Positions 1 to 10,462 of a stretch of 64,000 nt of DNA are shown in pieces (position 1 is the stretch's first letter; every line of letters starts with the position of its first letter). Made by a program: the position numbers and the translations under genes. The notes beneath the pieces were generated by a model, which was not told the origin of the DNA, did no database searches, and worked only from the letters and a program-made list of their open reading frames with translations. Location: assembly GCA_949987565.1 (NCBI GenBank), contig OX465107.1:8172272-8236271 (forward strand). Reading direction: 5' to 3'. The stretch is from Luidia sarsii (Eukaryota > Echinodermata > Asteroidea > Paxillosida > Luidiidae).

Positions 1-8
1 AACTGAAT

Positions 9-372
9 TGCCAACATTTGGAAGATCGGAAAACATCCATGTCCACAGATTTCCTTCTAATTTACACAGTTTGTAGATGGTCATGATAAAATCCTCATGT
101 TGAAACCTTACGGTCTGGGCTGCTGTATTTTTCGAGAAATCTTCACTCAAACATCGACAAATAGTTTATTTTACTTGCGAGTAATAAACCATTACTGCAT
201 TACTATAGAACGGTACATAAACCGCAATAATGTTTTTTTGTATTTGTCTACTTTCTCAAATTACCATTTGAGCTAAAACCTTCGCAGTATTGCTTTAAAA
301 ACATATTTAATGGTTTAACACACAAACTGTGGCAATCTTTTGACCTTTACCAATGTTGTATAGGGCATTTAA
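9..372 (+). mobile_element. MITE family 1, copy A
   Basis: About 365 bp aligned by eye with copies at 9576-9949 and 39287-39665. All three share the order 'gtccacagatttccttcta', 'atcgacaaatagttt', 'gcgagtaataaa' and 'ttaccaatgttgtata'. The left end of this copy is diverged or cut by the window edge. Better-preserved copies end in imperfect inverted repeats, so a non-autonomous DNA transposon is the likely source. Confidence 0.7.
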
Positions 373-1557
373 ATGGCCGAGACATACATCTTAACAATGA
401 AGAGGGCCTGACATTTCAATCCTAGCAGGACTTCCTCAAAGGACATTTCTCTCCCTTTGAGAAACAATACATCAGACCTGTACACAATGGTGACTAACAA
501 CTACTGTACATAATTATTCAGTACCACAATCCACTGGCCAATAATCTGATTTATTTTGCACGCCATTTGTCCATGTTCAACAAATACTATGCACGGAAGG
601 CATGTACACTATATTACAATTGTATTTGTTATTGTGTCCGGGTTGTGGTGTATTTTTGACTCATGAAGCACAATACCGGCAATGGACCGTGGCACCAGAA
701 GAAGCAGCCACATTGCATAGGCCTACACTGTGCGCTGAGGAGTGAGGACAAAGGGTCACAGGCAATTTTGAATCATTCCATACTTTACTGTGTATGCACT
801 AGCTTCCATTCATTTTCTATGCAAGCAGAATGCAGGCCCCCATCATTTAAATTGACCCCTCCCCCATTATAGGATCCCTTTTTTATGTCTCAAAATAGAA
901 AAAATCCAAAAACTACTAAAATTGTTGACTCTCTTCATGGATGGTATGTACAGTGAACTACATAATGCACTTTCATCCCCGAAAATTAAAAAAAATCAGG
1001 GTTCATCATACAGAGCTCATCATAACTTCATCAATCCGTCGTAAATAGTGAAATTTGATAAATTTGGAGGCCCTTTATTTTGATGTTAGCAGGACTTTTC
1101 CCAAAAGCAGAAACCTTTTGTAAAAGGTCCCACAATTGTGATATCATAGTTTTATAACTTGCATCTGCTCATTGGAACACTGCAACTTATTTCAAAGGTA
1201 AAATACCCTCAATTTAGAGGTCCTTCCTCCTTTTTACTTCATGATCCTAGCAAGCCCTGCCTCAAAGGCCTCTAGGTCAAACATACTGGAATGGAGATGC
1301 AATAGCCTTCTAACCAAATCCATCGCATTTTAACGATTTAATCCTGTAAATTGCTGGGCGTCGGTGGAAAACAGCATGGGCTGAGCTGTTTTAACCCAGG
1401 ATAATCAAGAATAAATTAATTAATATTTAGATGAATAAATAAGGCATTTGAAGTGAGGACTGATCACATGTAAAAGTAACAATGTAAAAGTGATAATTTG
1501 TTGATGATGACGATCTTAAAATAAAAAAATAATGTAAATTAATTGAGGTTTGCTTGA

Positions 1558-1660
1558 CTTGGTCAACACTGAGTCTTCAGTGCTTTGCCTGATGCCTGAT
1601 GAAACCAGTTTCAGGCAGCTCGGGTGGGATTCGTCCAGCCCTTGATTGAGCAGGGCAAAC
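1558..1660 (-). repeat. tRNA-derived fragment, family B
   Basis: Read on the minus strand, this has a decayed B-box-like segment (gacgaatcccacc) followed by 'gagctgcctg'. The same arrangement occurs at 24305-24380, 34985-35060 and 44030-44130. It is not a functional tRNA because no cloverleaf can be folded by eye. Confidence 0.4.
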
Positions 1661-3404
1661 CTCAATGATTTTATATTCTTTTGGCCGCAAACATCTTGCA
1701 TTTTGCATTTAAGTTGGATGATTGATCAGGCTGGATGAAAAAAAAATTGCATTGGTCACTTGTACTTGTGGCGGATGCCATACCATGCACTGATGCAGTG
1801 TTTACATTCAGCCGTGCATAAATCAGCCCACATTTTCCTAACATACAGTAACAAACATTAAGCCTCAAACCATTACTGCATTAGCATTTATTAGCAGGAT
1901 TGGTGGAGGATTTTGCAGGATTGGGGTTGTGGTCACCCCCCACAGATTTCACTCAACAAAAATCCCAACAAGACTACAACTTACAGTTACATGTACATGT
2001 ATCCTCCAGTAACCGGTTTTCGACGATATAAGGACTTTTCTTCAAACTGAACAATGTGGACGAAAGTATCACACAAAAAATAGGTCTCAGTCACTTTCTC
2101 CACACCACAGACTATTAGAATAATCATAGAGAAGGTTGATCAAGCTTGTCACTTCCGTAAGATTACCCGGTTTTGTTGACGTCCGCGGCGCACCACGCAG
2201 TAAGCATCGTCACCTATTTTCGTCAGTGGTGTTTAGTAAGGTGTCCCAGTGCAGCCAAACACAAAATAAATTCTTAAAATAACTCAAAATGCTGTGTCAC
2301 TGTAAAATTCTTCCCTGTATGTTTTTTGGTGTTCATCTTTGTTTTTGTTTTTCCACACTGCTTCTAACACTTTCCTCAAATCATTCATAATTTATGCTAA
2401 AAACGTAAATTGGTCTGGTTGATGTCTTCTTTTGTGACGTTTAAAAAAAACCCCACAATCCTCTTTGTCACTGCTTCTTCAGTTATGACCTTTCCCAATG
2501 TCACTCAAGAGACACATTTCCTCCTTCTTGGTACTTTCTCTAGTTGCCCTTCTATTTTTTTCATTTTTTATGAAAGCCTATTGTATTGGGCCATGTTACT
2601 TTTTGTCTTTAAATAAAAATAAAACAATAAGAAAAAAATTATATAAGCGAGACGCCCTATACTATAGGAGCCTCCATAGTTTTTCCCCAGAACGGACTGC
2701 CTCAAGTTGCGTGATATACTTTTTTTCTACGGATGTTGGGGTTTGTTATGGTACACTCAGATTTTTTTTAGGACCAACTATAAAGAAAACTGGAGCTTCG
2801 AAGCAACTGCCAATTTTGTACCTAGGAAAATAGACCCCAAAAGAGCAACTTTTTGAATCACACAAGTTTGGCCTACTGGAAAAGCCTTAACTTTCCACAT
2901 TTTCGGTGACGGACAAGAGCAGGAAACCAACTACGAAGTCTGAAATCGTTATAGGGAGTTGTTTTCAAGTGCAATGTGAGTTAGAAGGCTAAGCGTCGAA
3001 AACGTGTAGCGTCGAAAACGGGGGTTCCCACGATACAACTAACTGATTTTGGAGGATTTTGGATGCATGCACTTTTTGCCAAGTCAGTGCCTGGTCAGGC
3101 TAGTCATGGAGGCCATGGGAGTAGTCAGTGTAGTGGATATTAAATTGGAGGATTGGTTTGCAGGATTGAGGATTGATTGTAGTCCGAGTGACTTGGACCG
3201 TGCTTGGACCCTTACAATTGCCTTTATAAAATTACAGGGCAGGGGACAAGTTACTCGGACTAGATTGATTCACATTGATTGAGGGTACCGGTATGTGTGT
3301 AGAACTAGAAGTAGCAAGAGAGTGTGTCCATTAATTAACCCTGTAACAATGGCAATTTTGTAACAATCACCCTTTTCCTGTTTTAGATCAAATCAACCAC
3401 GTAC

Positions 3405-3536
3405 CTTGTTGAACCGCACGTCAGGGTTTGTTATGGGCTCGGGCATGGCAGCGTTGGACATGGCGCAGCGGGGCGCTAGCGACAGCCACGCCGAGCTACG
3501 CCCCACGGCAAACAGGCGCTGAGCCGCTCGCAGCAT
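3405..3536 (-). CDS. Aldehyde dehydrogenase, mitochondrial type (ALDH2/ALDH1B-like), first coding exon only
   Basis: This exon encodes 44 residues. The first in-frame ATG is at 3536, and the exon closes at a strong donor (AAG then gtacgt) in phase 0. The N-terminus MLRAAQRLFAVGRSS is rich in Arg and Ala and lacks acidic residues, like a mitochondrial presequence. The end, EPITNPDVRFNK, matches the segment just before the FINNEW start of the ALDH1/ALDH2 catalytic domain, and human ALDH2 also breaks exon 1 at this place. These enzymes oxidise aldehydes to acids with NAD+. No second exon is visible to the left, so intron 1 must exceed 3.4 kb. An upstream in-frame GTG extension exists but is unnecessary. 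The family call rests on 12-15 residues, so the subfamily is uncertain. Confidence 0.6.
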
Positions 3537-5162
3537 CTCGGATTCACGGACTCTCGAGCACGACAAGTGAAACGACACTCCGAAACCAATCCGTCTGACC
3601 GAATCGGAACTGTCAGCCTCGTCTCGATCAAGCTGTCTCGGCCACAGTCTGTTAATAGTTATATCAGAGATCGCGTTATCTGCACCGTGGAGGGCTGCTT
3701 CTGCGATAGATGATCTGCAGCGGTCGAGGCACTTTTGTTAGCCAAGGTCAAATTTCCGAAGCTGAACAGATCACAGCAAAACCAGTGGCAGTGGATGCAC
3801 TGCTAATACGCTGCGTCCACCACACACGGCTCTGCTTGTTTACATGTTCGGACAACAATGGGTGGTCTTTATTCAAGCCGTCTTGAAAAAGACTATGAAC
3901 TCCAGGCGCGCCAATCTCACCTGCCTCATCTCAGCTCAGCTCACCACATAATTATTGCATGGTTGGTACTCGAAGATAGAGCGCAAATTCGAGAAGACAA
4001 TTGTGCACAATAAGTCGCGCTGAGCATGTCACTGCGCTGTCGTTATCAAACTTGGCAAACTTCCAATTTTTCTTCGGGGGGGGGGGGGTCGAGTATTGGA
4101 GAGTGGGGGTGTCATTATTACTTCCAAGATGTATGGTATACATGTAATGTGGTAAGGCATGGATGAATTAGCTAGTGCACACGTGTGTTAATTACAAGCG
4201 GTTATTCACTCATATTCATAATCATATAGCCAAACTATTATTGTACAAAGAGCGCATCTGCCGGACAGGACAAGTCGGAGGTTATTGACCCTAAGTTGCA
4301 CTATTTTGGGGGGAAATGTGGCATTCCATGGATGACTCGGCCTCAGGCTAGCTGCTGCCCGTGCTCAGGTAACTCAAAATGTGCCAATTTCACTGAAAAT
4401 GGCTCAACTCCAGTGAAGTTTACATTATTTTCATACCGCCATGACAGTTGTTTCTCGCTCAAAAGGAATTCTAAAACCGCCTGCCCACATTCTGATACAA
4501 GACCTACAGGCCTATGGTCTCATTTAAAAAGTGTAAATGTTCCATCTTCAGATGCTAAATGTAAAACTACATGTACATAGTGCTACCAAATTAAGAGGGC
4601 GACATGGAAGTTTGAAAAGAAAACAAATAAGTCTGACCTGTAATGCAACAAGACAATTTATAACTGGATTTTAGTAGTTGGTTTATCAAAGTGTAAAAAA
4701 AAGTACTTTCATTTTGTTTTCATTAAGAAACAATTGTTGGGAACTAAGGCTGCACTTTGTTTCGAAGAAAGTCAGAAATGATTCAACAAACAAACTGCAC
4801 TGACTGGGAATGTTTTAAAAACAATTTTAAAACACTTTTAGGGTTTAAAAGAATGAAAAATAGCAAAGTCACATTTAAAATATTTAGAGGACCTGATATT
4901 TAAATGCAGATATTTCTGACTTGGGCAAAATACGGACATGTCAGGCAGGCCCTGTGACCTTCTTTAAAGCAATCATGATCATTTAATTCCCTCTCTATTT
5001 TCATAAAATGCAAATTCATTGAAATCAGATTCTGTTTCAACAAGCTTGTGTTCTACAGGCTGAGCAATAAAAAATATCTTAGGTGGAGCCCCCCCCCCAA
5101 AAAAAAGGAAGTACCAAATGACTTGCACTTTCCGTGGTCCCCTAAATTATAATTTTTATGAA

Positions 5163-5262
5163 CATTGCTTTGTTAATCATGCACATTTCGATACATATGC
5201 ATTGCTAATAATGCACATTTTGATACACATGCATTGCTAATCATGCATTTTTGAATAAATCC
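5163..5262. repeat. Three-copy tandem repeat, about 33 bp unit
   Basis: Three degenerate units are built around 'tgctaatcatgcacatttt' followed by 'gatacacatgcat'. Each carries an ATGCA-type and a TAATCATGCA-type core, so it is also a cluster of potential POU/homeodomain sites. Confidence 0.6.
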
Positions 5263-5394
5263 ATACTGTATTTTATAGTACATTTACTCTTCATTACAAA
5301 CTGAAAAAACCCCACCTGAATTAAGGAATAACTGAAGATTGTTTCTCAAACTTACCATTTCCTTGGTGGTCAAGGTCATCAAACTCACAGTACA

Positions 5395-5525
5395 TGAACT
5401 TACGACCAATCAATGAGCAATGCACAGATATCATACAGCCTATTAAAGCTCACAGTGGATTATCTCTTGTGAGTTGAGTTACTACGAGGCATGGCAATCA
5501 AGGCTTCATTAAATCTGCCCCACTC
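5395..5525 (+). repeat. Interspersed repeat (GATGAGCGATGCAC family), copy 1
   Basis: Shares the order 'atgagcaatgcacagatatc', 'atacagcctat' and 'gtgagttgagttac' with copies at 32330-32450 and 41670-41800. This copy is the most diverged. Confidence 0.5.
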
Positions 5526-5824
5526 ATATGAGAATTACCTTTTCAGGAATTGATTATTTATTTATTAATTAAGATGTGTGTTATTTAACACATTGTTTTG
5601 GTTGTCTGGTTAGAATCTGATGAAACTGCATTAAAAAAATACATGAAATACTTGATGAAGTTCAACATTTTGTACATTCAGGCCTGAAGTTTATTATGGT
5701 GCCGTTTTCTATCCAGACAAAGATCATCCCATAATCTAAGCCAAGAAACAGATTAATGAGATTATCCACTGAGATAACCCATTCCAATAGCTTTACTAAG
5801 CTTGGATGAACAGCCTGGTTACCA

Positions 5825-6268
5825 GGGCCCAATTTCATAGAGCAATTTCAACAAGAAAACTCGCTTAGCATGACAATTTGTCCTTGTGTAATTCCAGATT
5901 GCAAGCCATATTTGACTTGATGGTTGCTGCCCTCAACTTGTAATCCAATATGGGTGCTTGGCATCAAATACAATTGGACTGACTTTGGCTTGCAACTATC
6001 AAAGGATCACCTAGCCAGCCAAAGCTCACTTTTGTTTCATGCTAAGTAAAGTATAGTGGAACACAAGTCAGAAGCAATTGAGATTGCATCCTATATAATG
6101 TACTTTGCAATCCTTTTTAAACGAGGAAGACTTTTCATGCTTAGCAGATTTTCACGCTTAAGTAGCTCTGTGAAATTGAACCCTGAAAATATTGATGTTA
6201 TTCAGCAAGGCTTTTTATGCTTTTATAAGCAAATTTTTGTGCTTAAGCAGCTCTATGAAATTGGTCCC
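5825..6268. mobile_element. MITE family 2, complete copy
   Basis: Bounded by inverted repeats. The left end reads GGGCCCAATTTCATAGAGC and the right end, reversed, reads gggaccaatttcatagagc. The interior is AT-rich with repeated 'tgcttaag' motifs and no coding capacity. A related right end is found at 43912. Confidence 0.75.
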
Positions 6269-7690
6269 AGAGCTTAGTTCCAGGTGGCCAGGTGGAGCTA
6301 TATGTAGCCTACAACTTCAAAACCGCTTTGGATTTTTAGACTTTTTAGTGGCGATGCATTTTCCCCAGTAATTTTGAATGACCAACCAGGACAATGACCA
6401 CAAATATTCTGGTAGCCTGCGACCATTTTTTCTATAGAGGGCGTAGTTGGGGATATTTTTGGAACAATTGTCTGTCCTTTTTTACTAATCATTCCTTTCA
6501 TTTTTATACCATGTAAAGTGTACCCTTTATGTACAGTTTCCCCTCCCCTAGGAAAGTAATAATCTGCTTCTCCTGTACATAAGACAACCCCCCTGGAATT
6601 AGAGAACTGCAGCAGTCTAATTAGACCCTCACCCAAGACCCCTCCCATATTTTAGACCATGTGCCCAGTACACTGGCTGTACCTCATATATAGTGCACAT
6701 GCACCTAGGCAGGTAGCATAGAGTGAGGACCACACTCATACACTGGTTAAAGTTAAAGTGTACTGATAGATGGTTAAAGTGTACTGATAGAGTTTTCCCC
6801 TTAGTGCCATGTTGGTTGCACCTTTAAAGTTACCTTTTTTAGCAGTCCTTTCATGCCCATGAATAGATATGGTTCTCATCTCCTTTTTTGGTTGAAACAT
6901 TCATGGTTTTTGTTACATTTCACTATTAAGAAATTCTGGAAGAAATTTGGGCCAACTTTTTAAAATTTAAATAAATCAGGTTTTTTTTAGAGTTCTAACA
7001 AATTCCTGAGTAGTACCCTTTTTGCCTATGCTGTTGTTCACCCCTTTGTCCGATCCCTACTAAGCCTAACCAGTGGATGCTTTGTAATAAATCAATTTTC
7101 TCTACTACTGGTACAAGTGCATTTGTAAACAAAAGCCATGTCAGATTTGTGTCCTCAGAGGGAACTCTGACTGGCCCTTCTGACTGGTTCATTTCAGTCC
7201 ACTGAGAAAAATACACGTATAAGGACAATGGAACACATCCCATCTCCTCCATGTCTCATTATCATTTTGTCAAAGGTCATTAGCATTTGAACCATTGCTA
7301 ATGGCAAGCCTTGTTTTATGGGAATTTACGAGAGAAATCTAAAAGTCTGGAATGCAAGTCTATGAGCAGCAAAGGGATTGTGGATGCAACAAAAACTGAG
7401 TTAAACAGATCGCTAGGAAGTTCCTTAAGAGTGATTGAAAGCACTTCAAAAATCCCCATGGAAAAATAAATTCACATTTTGTCAATTTATGTAAACTAAA
7501 CCAAGGCTCCTCAAAAACAATTCTGAACAGAAGAGTACAAGAGGATATGTAGCTTTAATCTTTTTGTAATCTAATTTTGACAGATTAAATGTTTTTGTCT
7601 CCAAATCATGTACATGTACACTATACATAAATATTTCAAACAAGCAACAGAAAGGAAATGATTGGTAATTGTTAAGAAAGAGTACATACG
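6269..7690. other. AT-rich intergenic DNA, no gene seen
   Basis: Nothing here is supported as a gene. A 116-codon minus-strand open frame (6298-6648) has no domain that I recognise and no splice context. There is a short local duplication at about 6745-6795 ('ggttaaagtgtactgatag' twice). Confidence 0.5.
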
Positions 7691-7800
7691 AGAATCTCTT
7701 TAGAGTGTGTGTGGTTCTCAAAAGAACCAGAGGGTTTCACTCAACATTTTGAACAGTGTGCCCTGTCCCTCCTGAGGAAGAGGAAATGGTAATTGTTCAA
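7691..7800 (-). repeat. Interspersed repeat with histone-type stem-loop, copy 1
   Basis: On the minus strand, ggttcttttgagaacc followed by acacaca forms a 6-bp stem with a TTTT-type loop (7713-7728). Upstream lies 'cctcaggaggga...ttcaaaatgttgag', matching the copies at 11755-11935, 17390-17480 and 31605-31830. Confidence 0.55.
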
Positions 7801-7827
7801 AAATTCATTTATTCACTTATAAAATTT

Positions 7828-7925
7828 TATTGGCCTGGGATTGGACACAAGCTTCTGGTTTTAAGTACTGTTGCTCTACCACCTGGGCCATCCAGACCTT
7901 GGGTTGGGGCTTCCCAACTAGCAAT
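7828..7925 (-). mobile_element. tRNA-derived SINE, family A
   Basis: Minus-strand reading gives an A-box-like 'tggcccaggtggtagagca' preceded by a 'ctggatg'-type leader, then a decayed B box. It is the same family as at 12470, 13050, 23515, 51700 and 55900, with extra decay. Confidence 0.55.
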
Positions 7926-8066
7926 ACAAAAATTTGCATCTCCATTTGTACCTTAGTGATAATGCATTGTATAGTAAATTTCGGTCTGCCTACCTTTAGG
8001 GCCATAGAACTGAAACTGCACTTTTTCGGGTGTACAATGATGGTATGTGTGCCCTAGACAAACAGC

Positions 8067-9292
8067 ATGATCATTTTAATAATGCTCCATTTATTTGCCG
8101 TGTTTGACATCATTGATCATGATATTCTATTAAATGGATTGAGGTTTCATTTCGGTATCAGGAAAGTTTATGACTGGATATTGACCCTTTTTTTTAAGAG
8201 GAAGAACATAAAGGGTATCAATTTGGTAAGTATGTCTAAGAGGCAAATTCCTTGCTCGGACCAGTATTGTTTCTTTATACATGTATCCACTGGAGGACAT
8301 TATCACCCAACATGGTCTCAATTGGGATATTTAGGCAGATGATTGTCAATTTCTTGTGACTCTTGTGTGACTCGTCTTGAATCAAGTTGGATGGTTGTAT
8401 AAGAGGAAACACGCTTGCTCTGAATGACAGCAAGACTGACATTCTGTGATTCTTGTCACAATTTAAAGATACTAATCTCCAGAAAGTGAAGACTGAAGCA
8501 CAGGCTTGGGCTTACCGTATCATGGCCTCAAACAGGGTACGTGATCTTGGGGTGATACTTGACTCAGATGGAACCATGAATTATCACATTTCTAGTGTGT
8601 CTGGTATACATAAACATGGCATCTTACTCACTGTGGCGGATTGGTAAACTTAAGAAACTCTTGGATCTGTCAAATACAGAGAAACTAATACTGTACATGC
8701 ATTTGTAACTTCCCAGTTAGACTATTTGTAATAGTCTATTTGCTGGTTTATATGATATTCAGAATGCTGCAGCCCAACTTGTTACTGGGAGAAGGATGGA
8801 TCGTCATGTAGATATATGACACCCATTCTTTGTAAACTCCATAGGCTCCCAGTCATAGTGCAGGTTGAATTCAAAAGTTCTTTGTATTATTTTGAAGCTT
8901 ATCCACCATGATTAAATGTGAATTGATATCAATTAATGAGTCTAATATTCACTTGAAGAGTTATGCAGCTGCTAGGGTTAAGCTTGGTCACCCCAAGGTT
9001 TATCCAATAAGGCCTACCAGATGGAGATCATGTTTTTTTAATTTATTCCCCTAAGCTGTACTAACAATTATCAATGAATATGGAATTTTTAAAACGGAAT
9101 CTCAGGCATTATTTATAATAATAATATGGATTATTCTTTTTACCATTTGTGTGATTATTTAGTGTTTATGCAATTATAATTTTATTTAGGGATTTGTAAA
9201 GCGTTTTCAGATTTTTAATAAAAACTATATGAAGAATAAGTTAATAATATTATTATTATTTTAATTGTTATTATTATTATTATTATTAACTA
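8067..9292 (+). mobile_element. Decayed LINE, L2/CR1-like reverse transcriptase remnant
   Basis: Translated pieces in several frames follow the order of an L2/CR1-type reverse transcriptase. They are FDIIDHDILLNGLRFHFGI with VYDWI (about 8107-8180), VRDLGVILDSDGTMNYHIS (about 8537-8590), then a 'TSQLDY' and 'QNAAAQLVTG' region (about 8709-8790), and a segment resembling 'LHRLPV..Q.EFK' (about 8838-8875). The 3' end has 'tgtaaagcg' followed by an ATT-rich tail (9245-9292), as in L2-clade elements. Frameshifts and stops show it is dead. The clade assignment is from motif memory only. Confidence 0.75.
9241..9292. repeat. (ATT)n microsatellite at LINE 3' end
   Basis: About 50 bp of interrupted TTA/ATT repeats directly follow the LINE remnant. 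This is consistent with a microsatellite-type 3' terminus. Confidence 0.8.
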
Positions 9293-9575
9293 CCAGGGTA
9301 TCTTTGCTGGAACAGTCAGATCAGAGGTAAATTCCTTAAACATCAAAAATCATAGCTGCCAACTAAGGAATATTTCTGCTAAAAAAAAGAGCAATCACAG
9401 AGCAAACTACATACATGTAGCAATACTTGTGTATTTCCAAGCCAAAAATTTGAATCTGTTGTCAAGAACCTATATGAAGTTCAAAAAATAAAAAAAAAAC
9501 ATTTATTGAATTATCACATTTTTCTGCAAGAATAGTCACTGAGGCAGACTAAATACACATTAACAATGTGTAGTT

Positions 9576-9949
9576 AGGCCTAATACAAAATTGGGAAGAT
9601 TGGAAAACATCTATGTCCACAGATTTCCTTCTAATTTACACAGTTCATAGATGGTCATGATATAATCCTCATGTTGAAATCTTACGGGCTGGGATGCTGT
9701 CCTTTTTGAGAAATTTTCACTCAAACATCGACAAATAGTTTATTACTCACAACTTCGCAAGTAACAAATGATTTCTTACACTACAGAACGGTGTGTAAAC
9801 CATGGCGTTTTTTTTCCCATTTTCTACATTCTCAGATTGCCATTTGAGCTAAAACCAATTCACACAATTTCTTTTTTGGAATGTTTAATGGTTTAACATA
9901 CAAACTGTGGCAATCTTTTGACCTTTACCAATGTTGTATAGGGCCTTTA
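9576..9949 (+). mobile_element. MITE family 1, copy B
   Basis: About 374 bp, starting 'aggcctaatacaaaattggg' and ending 'ccaatgttgtatagggcctt'. The two ends form imperfect inverted repeats. It sits 3' of TYW5 and in the same orientation as copies A and C. Confidence 0.75.
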
Positions 9950-10019
9950 ACATGACAGATGAACCTATTTGTTTACAATGCATCTGTGGCTGTGTCCCAT
10001 TCAAATGGACGGTCTAAGG

Positions 10020-10420
10020 GTTCTGAGCCTTTTAGTCTCCCTGATGGTTGATTCTACAGACACTATCTCTTAATGGACTACATGACAGTGAGCCACTCGA
10101 GCATTCTCTTGTCAGTGTCTGGGATGTGGTTGGTGAGGTCTTACAACGATCCCATCTCAGCCCTCAGCAGATTCCCTGAGAATCTTGCCGCATATATTGC
10201 ACCTATGTCCCATCCACCTCTATTGACAAGGGCTTATAGTCTACCTGATGGTAGTATTATGACAGGCAGTACGGCTATGAAACAGTCAGCCAGCTCTGGA
10301 TAGTCAATGTCTGGACGATGGTTTGTGAGGTGTCGTGACAATCAATCCCATCTCAGCAGATTTCCAGAGAATCTTGCTGCTTTTCGTCGCGAGCCCATAC
10401 AGGGTAGTTGCCTCGAGGAG
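10020..10420. repeat. Two-unit tandem duplication, about 200 bp period, 3' of TYW5
   Basis: Two related segments, 10100-10205 and 10295-10400, share 'gtcaatgtctgg' or 'gtcagtgtctgg', 'atcccatctcag', 'cagattt' or 'cagattccc', and 'gagaatcttg'. Each is preceded by a 'tagtctacctgatgg'-like block. They probably lie in or just beyond the TYW5 3' UTR. Confidence 0.55.
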
Positions 10421-10462
10421 ATTGCTGGGCAGTGGAGTGGTTGGCGGTGACCTTTTGTAACC

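Larger units (their letters stand above)
1..3404. other. Repeat-bearing non-coding DNA, probably ALDH intron 1
   Basis: I see no convincing exon here. If the aldehyde dehydrogenase exon at 3405-3536 is right, this is part of its first intron. It holds a MITE copy (about 9-372), degenerate copies of a 'cctagcaggac' hairpin family near 410-440, 1060-1110 and 1240-1270, and a tRNA-derived fragment at 1558-1660. The short open frames are AT-rich and lack splice signals or family resemblance. Confidence 0.5.
3537..5824. other. Region upstream of the ALDH exon, no gene seen
   Basis: The first 400 bp are GC-richer than what follows and probably contain the ALDH promoter, but I find no clear TATA box or initiator. 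Beyond about 4.1 kb the DNA is AT-rich. It has a poly-G run (about 4077-4089), a SINE-tail-like segment (about 4790-4920), a poly-C/poly-A run (5092-5106) and the short tandem array at 5163-5262. A 94-codon open frame at 4296-4580 has no recognisable features. Confidence 0.5.

Noticed and set aside
6298..6648. 116-codon minus-strand frame
   Set aside because: No family resemblance or gene context; could be a relic of a repeat, but I have no evidence.
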